Part shown: positions 57,681 to 64,000 of the stretch, one piece after another
How the letters are laid out: each line of letters begins with the position of its first letter
Position numbering within the stretch: position 1 is the first letter of the stretch
Origin: Pseudidiomarina terrestris
Lineage (GTDB): Bacteria > Pseudomonadota > Gammaproteobacteria > Enterobacterales > Alteromonadaceae
DNA length: 64,000 bases
Reading direction: 5' to 3'
NCBI RefSeq assembly: GCF_030466405.1
Contig: NZ_JAGGJF010000003.1
Coordinates: forward strand, 248,001-312,000
The notes under the pieces: generated by a model
What the model was told of the DNA's origin: nothing
Database searches by the model: none
The model's input: the letters and a program-made list of their open reading frames with translations, nothing else
Translations under genes and position numbers: made by a program

Positions 57681-58569
57681 AACTTCCCTCGAGGCGCTGC
57701 AGGTGATCCTCAGCGCCGCAAATCTGATAGTCTCCGGCCGTATTGTCTGCTGATGGCTTTTGCCAAAGAGCAATGTCAGCAGGCAAGGGCACGGGACGTT
57801 TGAAGGTCACATCGATACGTTGCACGGGTTTTTGATGCGCCCGCTCGAGCTCAGCCTGCGCGCGACCCGCCATGTACATGCCGTGAATGATCGGCTTTTC
57901 GAAACCAAACCACCGCGACAGCAAAGGATGCAAATGGATAGGGTTAAAATCGCCCGATAAACGCGCGTAAGAACGTCCTGCGGTCGTATCCAGCTGCCAG
58001 TGTTTCAGCTGCTGCCAATCTTCCCCTGGCGCTACTGAGACTTTTTGCTCGCGCGGTTTGCTGGATTTAGGTCCTTGCTTGGGCATCACCTGATACTGAC
58101 TGACGCAAGTCACAACCTTGCTGTCGTGTTGCCAAAACTCAACAGTAAATACCGGACGTAACCGACGCGGAGAGACTTTTGGACCTCGCGCCGGTAAATC
58201 GATGGTGGCGCGAATATAAAACTCTTCCCCAAGAGTAATGGGGGCGTGTAATTCGAGCTCGTTACTGACATGCACCAAGCCGGGAGCTGGCCATGGGAAG
58301 GCTTCATCCAGCATTTGCGCAAGGTGGACGCGCTGGGCGAGACAGTACATCAGCGTCAAGGGCACATCACTGACGAAACCATCGAATGCATCTTTGTAGC
58401 GGCCAACCTGGGCCTGACTAAGCGCTGGCGCATTGAATTCATTGCATACCTGAGTTGCAGAAGCTTCGGCCTGATCATTACGCGCGACAGTAAATAGCGA
58501 GCGAAAGAACATACCGGGTAGTTTCGGTAATTGAGATGGATGCGTCATAGGCCCCTGCAAGTCCTGCAT
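57661..58569 (-). CDS. MaoC-like (hot-dog) dehydratase-type protein
   Basis: A 302-residue double hot-dog protein. The C-terminal half carries the MaoC/R-specific enoyl-CoA hydratase motif with catalytic Asp and His in SGDFNPIHLHP, followed by IIHGMYMAGRAQ. The N-terminal half is a degenerate hot-dog. It may hydrate enoyl-CoA or enoyl-ACP or simply bind acyl-CoA. I choose ATG 58569, with AAGGA 6 nt upstream; an in-frame ATG at 58575 overlaps that ribosome binding site. Divergent from a possible small ORF at 58648. Confidence 0.78.
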   Translation of the reverse strand: MQDLQGPMTHPSQLPKLPGMFFRSLFTVARNDQAEASATQVCNEFNAPALSQAQVGRYKDAFDGFVSDVPLTLMYCLAQRVHLAQMLDEAFPWPAPGLVHVSNELELHAPITLGEEFYIRATIDLPARGPKVSPRRLRPVFTVEFWQHDSKVVTCVSQYQVMPKQGPKSSKPREQKVSVAPGEDWQQLKHWQLDTTAGRSYARLSGDFNPIHLHPLLSRWFGFEKPIIHGMYMAGRAQAELERAHQKPVQRIDVTFKRPVPLPADIALWQKPSADNTAGDYQICGAEDHLQRLEGSFTLQSE

Positions 58570-58647
58570 AGTCATTCCTTACGTTTGATGCTGCTACTAT
58601 AACATAATTTTGACTTTTGTAGCCATGCGTCCGTAGCATCGACGTCT

Positions 58648-58737
58648 ATGCTTAGTATACACGCAATCGAAGAAGGGAAGGACAAACCACTGCTGCAGCC
58701 CCCGCAGAAGCGAGCACAAAAAAAGCGCCTGAAGTGA
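58648..58737 (+). CDS. Possible 29-codon ORF upstream of a terminator
   Basis: ATG 58648 to TGA 58737 encodes MLSIHAIEEGKDKPLLQPPQ and then a strongly basic end (KRAQKKRLK). No ribosome binding site is visible, and the 3' end runs into the left arm of the minus-strand terminator, which itself creates AAA/AAG codons. The remaining part of the 58,570-58,788 gap holds a TTGAC-like -35 near 58609 but no convincing -10. Treated as speculative. Confidence 0.2.
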   Translation: MLSIHAIEEGKDKPLLQPPQKRAQKKRLK

Positions 58738-58755
58738 AGAACACCGCAGGCGCTT
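58715..58755 (-). terminator. Intrinsic terminator of the TonB-PepSY-reductase operon
   Basis: On the minus strand, arms AAGCGCCTG (58755-58747) and CAGGCGCTT (58731-58723) close a 15-nt loop and are followed by a T-run (A-run at 58717-58724 on the plus strand). It begins 34 bp after the reductase stop codon at 58789. Confidence 0.88.
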
Positions 58756-58788
58756 GCTTGGTTAGTGGTCCGCGCGGACTTGGTCTAT

Positions 58789-60429
58789 TTAAATACCAAA
58801 ATCATCGAAGCGGATACGGTCGCGTGGCACTTTGGCGTCGGCGAGCATTTGCATGGTCGCTTTCAGCATCGGTGGTGGCCCGCAAACGTAGACATCAAGG
58901 GCGTTGACATCCTGTTCAGCCAGCCATTTGGCAACAGTTTCGTGCACGAAACCCGTTTCACCTTGCCAGTTATCCTCAGCGTCGGCTTCAGACAGAACCG
59001 GCGTGTACTCAATGCCAGATGGTTGCTCGAACTCTTCGCGATAGCACAGTTCACTGCTATGCCGGGCGCCATAAAAGAATACGCACGGACGCGGTTCGCT
59101 GGCCGCCTGCTCAGTCTGCAACAGCGCACGTAGTGGTGCGACACCAGCTCCGCCGCCGATAAATAACTGCGTGCGGGCTGAGGCTTCGGTCAAGACAAAG
59201 TCACCGAATGGACCAATGGCTTCAACCTCATCACCTACTGCCAGATTGCACAGATAGGTTGAGCCCACCCCCGGCGGAACACCTTCGCTGGGCGACGGCA
59301 TCTGCCGGACGGTGAAGACAAATTGGTGCGGGTCGGGCCGCGTCGCAACTGAATAGTGACGTGACAGTACTTGTTCCTGATGTGGGATCATGAACTGCAT
59401 AAACTGACCAGCGCGGTAGTCAATCGATTCTTGGCTGACGAAAGTCAGCTCCACGATAGATGGCGTCAGCTGGCGCTTGCTCTTAAGCTCAAGCGCAACG
59501 GTCGCCACCTGCTCATTGGGTAGTTCAATCTCGATCTTCTCATCAACTCGGTGCTGGCAGGAAAGTCGCAGCCCGGCACTCAGCTCAGCAGGACTGAGCA
59601 TAGCTTTTTCGGCTGCCGTCGGCGCAGGTAGCTGGTCACCATGCAGGGTTACTTTGCACAAGCCACAGGTACCGCCGCCACCACAACTACTGGCAACCGG
59701 CTGATTATTTTGCTGCAAATGCTCAAGCATGGTTGGCTTACGGCGCGGATTAAAATCTCCTTGAGCCAGGTTACGGCCTAACAGAATGAGTCCCGATAAT
59801 GAGAACCACAATGCCAGCAGTCCCGCACTCCAAATCAGCAGATGATTGAAGCTGCGCTCGCCGCTATAATCCATAAAGTGCAGTTTGAAGGCCCAGTCGG
59901 CCAGCGTCCATGGAGTATTACGATGCTCAACGACTTGTCCGGAGGCGGCATCAACATAAATACGAGTATTTAAATCGTCCGCCATGTCGATGCGGAAACC
60001 GGCACTGTTCCAGCCCACCACTTCATCGCTACCGCTGACAGTGGTTACCTCAGTAACGTCACCGGGGCCACTGTAGCTGGCTAACGCAATCTCGGTTGCC
60101 AACGCAGCGTCTGTGGTCCAGAGGTTGCCGTCTGCGGCATTGATATAAAGGGTACTATCCGCTGTGGTGACGACGTACTGGCCGATCCCCATGACACTGT
60201 TCAGCTGGATCGATTTCGCCGACGGGTACCGCTCATAGATAGTTTCAATACCTACCCGCGTTTCCGTATCGACCAGCATTGGCGGGTGTTGGTGCTCCAT
60301 GTACTGGTGACCCGACATGCCGTGGTGACCGGTGAAGGCGAAAAAGAGGCCACTGGCTAACCAAAGCAGTACCTGAACAATCAGAATAAGGCTTACCCAA
60401 CGGTGCAGCCATTGCATAAAGCGCATCAT
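58789..60429 (-). CDS. PepSY-ferredoxin-flavin reductase fusion
   Basis: A 546-residue membrane oxidoreductase. N-terminal PepSY-type part with transmembrane helices at about 12-33 and 198-218 and a histidine-rich loop (HH at 35-36, then HQYMEHQH). Residues 248-300 hold a plant-type [2Fe-2S] ferredoxin with Cys249, Cys255, Cys258 and Cys291 (C-x5-C-x2-C-x32-C). The end is an FAD/NAD(P)-binding reductase like NqrF: RHYS (357-360), GGGAGVAPLR (425-434), CGPPPM. Electrons would move from NAD(P)H via FAD and the cluster across or to the membrane. Its start overlaps the upstream PepSY gene by 4 bp (ATGA). Confidence 0.87.
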   Translation of the reverse strand: MMRFMQWLHRWVSLILIVQVLLWLASGLFFAFTGHHGMSGHQYMEHQHPPMLVDTETRVGIETIYERYPSAKSIQLNSVMGIGQYVVTTADSTLYINAADGNLWTTDAALATEIALASYSGPGDVTEVTTVSGSDEVVGWNSAGFRIDMADDLNTRIYVDAASGQVVEHRNTPWTLADWAFKLHFMDYSGERSFNHLLIWSAGLLALWFSLSGLILLGRNLAQGDFNPRRKPTMLEHLQQNNQPVASSCGGGGTCGLCKVTLHGDQLPAPTAAEKAMLSPAELSAGLRLSCQHRVDEKIEIELPNEQVATVALELKSKRQLTPSIVELTFVSQESIDYRAGQFMQFMIPHQEQVLSRHYSVATRPDPHQFVFTVRQMPSPSEGVPPGVGSTYLCNLAVGDEVEAIGPFGDFVLTEASARTQLFIGGGAGVAPLRALLQTEQAASEPRPCVFFYGARHSSELCYREEFEQPSGIEYTPVLSEADAEDNWQGETGFVHETVAKWLAEQDVNALDVYVCGPPPMLKATMQMLADAKVPRDRIRFDDFGI

Positions 60430-61157
60430 TGGTCACCTCCATGTTTCTTCTTCTTAAAGCTGATGGTGTAAACCAACAATACCGCACCGGTGATCATCAA
60501 AATAAAGGTGCCGATAATAAAGGCTTTCAGCCACCAGGTTTCGATATCAACGCGTTCGTTGTAATCCATGATGTGGGTCATCCACATAATGTCAAAGCCG
60601 CGCCAGAAGGTGTGACGCTTGACCAACATCTCACCGGTGACTTCGGAAAGGTAAAGGCTGGTATTTCCGAAATCATCGTAGTTTACTTGCCAAATCGGCA
60701 GCAACGCAGGGTTAAGTTCGGTCGGTGGGTTTTCCGTAAGATAAACCACAGACTCGATTTGTGGTGTTTCCAGCGCATAATAGCGATTCGCGAGCTCGCG
60801 AATATGTTGCTCTTCAAGAACAATAGAGTTCAGCGATTGTGCATCAACAAGCATTTCGCCTTGGTGACCATCGAGCTGATAAACAGCGGTAAGCTCGTCG
60901 TTTAACCAGCGTGTCTCAAGCGAAATGCTTGTCGTGTGCGGGTAACGCTCAAGAATTTGGTCTAGCGCGCTGGGCTTGGTCGTTGCTGGAACAGCGGTCG
61001 CTGTGTCCTGAACTAAATGGTCGCCGTGAATAAAATCGAGTTGGAAAAATACCATATAGCCACCGCTAATGGTCCAAATCACCATCTGGACACCAAATAT
61101 TAACGATAGCCAGCGATGCCAAACTCGCCATTGACTGGAACGCTGATGTTGCGCCAT
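60426..61157 (-). CDS. PepSY-associated transmembrane protein
   Basis: A 243-residue protein with an N-terminal transmembrane helix (about 15-40, WHRWLSLIFGVQMVIWTISG), a periplasmic PepSY-like domain and a C-terminal helix (about 210-232). The segment FIHGDHLV is typical of the PepSY-associated family. It sits between the TonB receptor and the reductase and is coupled to the latter by ATGA. It probably supports reduction or handling of the imported metal chelate in the periplasm. AGGTAGGA precedes the ATG. Confidence 0.82.
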   Translation of the reverse strand: MAQHQRSSQWRVWHRWLSLIFGVQMVIWTISGGYMVFFQLDFIHGDHLVQDTATAVPATTKPSALDQILERYPHTTSISLETRWLNDELTAVYQLDGHQGEMLVDAQSLNSIVLEEQHIRELANRYYALETPQIESVVYLTENPPTELNPALLPIWQVNYDDFGNTSLYLSEVTGEMLVKRHTFWRGFDIMWMTHIMDYNERVDIETWWLKAFIIGTFILMITGAVLLVYTISFKKKKHGGDQ

Positions 61158-61225
61158 GTCCTACCTCAAGATGTGTTTAAAAAAAAGCTGCCGCTCGACG
61201 GAGCGAGCGGCAGAAGCGCAGATTA

Positions 61226-63928
61226 TCAGAAACTGTAACGAACTTTTAGATACAGCTGACGGCCTAGCAAGTTGTAGGTCATGGTGTCAGTGTTTGCATC
61301 GGTCCAGCTTTGGATGAAAGGTGGCTCTTTATCGAACAAGTTGTTCACGCCAGCGGTGAGGCTGAGGTTGTTGTCCATAAAGTAGGTCCCTTGCACGTTG
61401 TGGTAGAACACGCTCGGTGCGTGGTCACCAATATCGCCAGGTGAGGCGTTAATATCATCAGCACTACCAATGTATTGGATGCTGTAATGAACGCGCCAGT
61501 CGTCACGCACGAAGGTTGCGTTAGCGTTTGAGCGCCAGTGCGTGTAACTACCACGGCCACCTGTGATGTAACCCGCGTATTCGATCTCACTTGCACCTTC
61601 AAACGGCGCGAAGGTGTACTCGTCCAAGTAGCTTACATTCCAGCTGAAGTCACTTGCCCAGCCCGCCAGGTCAGTCTTATAAAAGACGGACGCATCAACA
61701 CCTGAAACATTTTCTGTGGCGGCGTTGGTCGGTTGTGCTGACAAGAAGTTGATGTCGCCTGTCAGAGAGTCGCGAGTGAAATGTTCTGCGCTACAGAACG
61801 GGTGCGAAAGGTTCTCTGAGTTATAGCAAACGGACAACTTGGTTGAGCCAGGAATGGTCTGAATCGCATTCTTGATATCGATATTGTAATAATCGAATGT
61901 GAATTGCAGGTTCTCCACAAAATCGACATCCCAAACGACGCCCGCAGTAAAGGTTTCTGCATCTTCCGGCTTCAGGTTTGGGTTACCGCCGACAGTAGTA
62001 AGAACGGTCGCACCGAACTGGGTGTAGCCTGTAGGTACGCCATCTGCCTGACAGTTGGCAGCCACTGTTGGATCTGCGCCAGCTTGATCCCAGCCATCAC
62101 ATGGATCGGTCGTGGTTAAGTTGCCTTCAGCAACACCACCAAACAGCTCTGGGATGTTAGGGATGCGGAAGGCGGTCGATTGCGTTGCACGCAGCTTCAA
62201 AGAATCGGATACCTGCCAGTGCAGACTTGCTTTGTAGTTACCATCGCTACCGAACGTATCGTAGTCGCTGTAACGGTAAGCCAGGTCCAGACTCAGTGAT
62301 TTTGCGAAATCATGATCTGCCAGCAATGGCAGTGAGGTTTCAACGTAAACTTCGTCGACCGTATAGCTACCTTCGATCGGCTCGGCCTGGTTGGTATTCA
62401 TGATACCGGCCACAATCGAAGAGTCTGGGTTACGCCAACCTCTTTCTTTACGGTGCTCTACGCCAAACGCTACCGGGACCCAGCCTGCAGGGAGATCAAA
62501 CAGGTCTCCGGTAATGTTTGCCGTAAGTGAACGCTGCTCATTACCACCATTATCGGTAGTGCGGAACATGATGTGATCCAAAGCTTCTTGCGATAGATCA
62601 CCATAGCCAAGTAAATCGATACACGGAATACCGTTGCTACCACAAGTATTTGGATCCAAACCTTGGTTCAGACGTTGCATATTGACGATATTGGTCATGC
62701 CATCAATCGCAGTGTTGCGGCCATAGTTGTACGCGACTTCCCAGTTCCAACCCTCACCGACATAGCCACTTGCACCAACTACGGTACGGAACGTATTAAC
62801 GTCCTGGAAGAAAATCCGTGGGCCGCCTTCCAATAAACGGCGACCATCTAAGCGAATGGTCTCGCCGGTTGGGTTGGTCGGATGATCGGCTTCAAACTCG
62901 ATACCGCGCAATGTACCCGGTGTCGCCAGCTGCTCAGAGGTACGGTTATTGTATAGAATTTCGGTAAATACCGTGGTGTCAGCAGAAAGCTGATAATCGC
63001 CAAATACCGACATGTTCCAGTTGGTGACCGGGTTGACGGAGTTTAGGTAAGGGAAAAATGCAAAGTTATGTTTGGCGCTACTGTACGGCTCGTATGAGTC
63101 ACCATCACCATTAGGATCTTGATTAAAGTTGATGCGGTCGCCAGCATTAGGGCCGGACAGAATCGTCGCACGTCCACCAATAGTGCTTGAACTACCGAAG
63201 CAATCGAGCTGACCTGTCGTCATTTCAGCTAAAGCACAGCCAGCCTGGTCGGCCATATTGATTTCATCAGAAGAGCGATAGCCTAAAGTGGCCATGATCC
63301 GACCTTTGTCACCGCTGGTACCAAAAATCATGTTGACGTTACGGTCTTGACCCTCGCCGTCATCAGTTGCGCCAACGCGTGCCTCGACAGTGAAACCATC
63401 GTAACTCTTACGGGTAATAATATTCACTACACCAGCCACGGCATCGGCGCCGTAAATTGCGGAAGCGCCATCTTTTAATACCTCGATGCGCTGAATCATC
63501 TCGACTGGAATCATGTTCAGGTCGACGGAGCTATTTGCACCGGTACCGCCGTTGACGATACGACGGCCATTCAGCAGTACTAGCGTCCGGTTAATGCCGA
63601 GGCCGCGCAAGTTGACTTGCGTGGTGCCGTAACCGTTGCCGGTCCAGTAAGCATTGCCTTGACCACCAGCTGCGCCTGCAGAAGCAGACATTCTTTGCAG
63701 AATCATCTCTACTGAGGTCATGCCTGAGACTTCGATATCTTCAGCGTCGAAGACCTGGATAGGCGCAGCACTTTCGGCTTCTGCCCGCTTCAACCGGGAA
63801 CCGGTAACAGTAATGCGTTCTGCATCGGCCTGAGCATCGCTTTCATTGCTTTGCGCCAAAGCAGCTGGTGAGCTGAAAAGGGCTGCAGATACGCTTAGTG
63901 CTACTGAGGAGAAGAGTAATTTTTTCAT
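61226..63928 (-). CDS. TonB-dependent outer-membrane receptor
   Basis: A 900-residue receptor: signal peptide (cleaved near ALA-QS, residue 25), TonB box-like ERITVTGSRLKR, plug domain (about 45-170: TQVNLRGLGINRTLVLLNGRR, IEVLKDGASAIYGADAVAGVVNI) and a long barrel ending YLKVRYSF. Extracellular loops contain several cysteines and Asp/Asn-rich stretches (NQDPNGDGDSYEPY). The ligand is unknown; linkage to PepSY and reductase genes suggests an iron or other metal chelate, but it also resembles the broad receptor class for peptides and glycans. Starts at ATG 63928 with AGGGTGA 4 nt upstream. Confidence 0.88.
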   Translation of the reverse strand: MKKLLFSSVALSVSAALFSSPAALAQSNESDAQADAERITVTGSRLKRAEAESAAPIQVFDAEDIEVSGMTSVEMILQRMSASAGAAGGQGNAYWTGNGYGTTQVNLRGLGINRTLVLLNGRRIVNGGTGANSSVDLNMIPVEMIQRIEVLKDGASAIYGADAVAGVVNIITRKSYDGFTVEARVGATDDGEGQDRNVNMIFGTSGDKGRIMATLGYRSSDEINMADQAGCALAEMTTGQLDCFGSSSTIGGRATILSGPNAGDRINFNQDPNGDGDSYEPYSSAKHNFAFFPYLNSVNPVTNWNMSVFGDYQLSADTTVFTEILYNNRTSEQLATPGTLRGIEFEADHPTNPTGETIRLDGRRLLEGGPRIFFQDVNTFRTVVGASGYVGEGWNWEVAYNYGRNTAIDGMTNIVNMQRLNQGLDPNTCGSNGIPCIDLLGYGDLSQEALDHIMFRTTDNGGNEQRSLTANITGDLFDLPAGWVPVAFGVEHRKERGWRNPDSSIVAGIMNTNQAEPIEGSYTVDEVYVETSLPLLADHDFAKSLSLDLAYRYSDYDTFGSDGNYKASLHWQVSDSLKLRATQSTAFRIPNIPELFGGVAEGNLTTTDPCDGWDQAGADPTVAANCQADGVPTGYTQFGATVLTTVGGNPNLKPEDAETFTAGVVWDVDFVENLQFTFDYYNIDIKNAIQTIPGSTKLSVCYNSENLSHPFCSAEHFTRDSLTGDINFLSAQPTNAATENVSGVDASVFYKTDLAGWASDFSWNVSYLDEYTFAPFEGASEIEYAGYITGGRGSYTHWRSNANATFVRDDWRVHYSIQYIGSADDINASPGDIGDHAPSVFYHNVQGTYFMDNNLSLTAGVNNLFDKEPPFIQSWTDANTDTMTYNLLGRQLYLKVRYSF

Positions 63929-64000
63929 TATGTCACCCTGAATAATTTATCGTTTTAATAGGTTTTGGATTTAAGCTTGAGTCTACCTGAACAACTTGTT
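63929..64000 (-). promoter_or_regulatory. Upstream region of the TonB receptor gene
   Basis: Seventy-two bp to the window edge, AT-rich near the start codon. On the minus strand CGATAAATTATTC lies about 20 nt before the ATG and partly resembles half of a Fur box, but it does not match 7-1-7 spacing. I can support only the ribosome binding site; the promoter may lie here or beyond the window. Confidence 0.25.

Noticed and set aside
63935-63960. Fur box before the TonB receptor gene
   Set aside because: Only a partial match (GATAAATTATT) without the required spacing of inverted hexamers; too weak to annotate as a site.

Overview
The window is a contiguous piece of chromosome from a gammaproteobacterium. 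Gene order (gmk-rpoZ-spoT, trmH-recG, ubiE-ubiJ-ubiB-tatABC-tatD-hemB, rhlB-gppA next to trxA and rho, ubiD-fre, recC-recB-recD) is that of Alteromonadales and relatives. Moderate GC, many TonB-dependent receptors and peptide/amino-acid enzymes and a Mg-type HemB suggest a marine heterotroph, perhaps an Idiomarinaceae-like genus. That placement is inference; no rRNA or tRNA gene is visible to anchor it.

Layout. 1-1.5 kb: the end of metL (homoserine dehydrogenase) and a metY-type sulfhydrylase behind three tandem MetJ boxes. 1.6-4.9 kb: a lipoprotein hydrolase and an M48 protease/LemA pair. 4.9-8.5 kb: the gmk-rpoZ-spoT-ridA stringent-response operon. 8.5-17.3 kb: accessory metabolism, namely an NhaC-family transporter with its own MetJ operator (a MetT-type methionine transporter candidate), a GNAT-nitrilase fusion, a fatty acyl-CoA ligase, and a minus-strand group of M20 amidohydrolase, CoA-transferase-GNAT fusion and HDAC-like deacetylase. 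17.3-33.4 kb: housekeeping (pseudouridine synthase, trmH-recG, the long ubi-tat-tatD-GGDEF-hemB run, gppA/rhlB, trxA, rho). 33.4-34.5 kb: an intergenic repeat cluster after rho, then an AT-rich leader ORF with two small membrane proteins. 34.6-43 kb: an EEP-family protein, ubiD-fre, and a thiamine-salvage operon (TPP riboswitch, TonB receptor, PnuT, kinase, then an MFS transporter). 43-45.5 kb: DUF3185, Dps, TrhO and a phosphatase-like lipoprotein. 45.6-55.1 kb: recC-recB-recD-arfB with overlapping genes. 55.2-58.6 kb: a penicillin-acylase-family lipoprotein and a MaoC-type protein. 58.7-64 kb: a TonB receptor, a PepSY membrane protein and a PepSY/ferredoxin/flavin reductase.

How the genes work together. 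Two separated genes (metY and the NhaC transporter) share near-identical MetJ operators and appear to form one methionine regulon. The TPP riboswitch can be read to its expression platform: one aptamer strand can pair with the segment that otherwise hides the ribosome binding site of the receptor gene. The minus-strand TonB-PepSY-reductase set looks like uptake followed by reduction of a metal chelate. No CRISPR array, prophage, insertion sequence or toxin-antitoxin pair was seen. The least explained parts are the repeat cluster and small membrane genes after rho, and the acyl-CoA/acetyltransferase/deacetylase neighbourhood.
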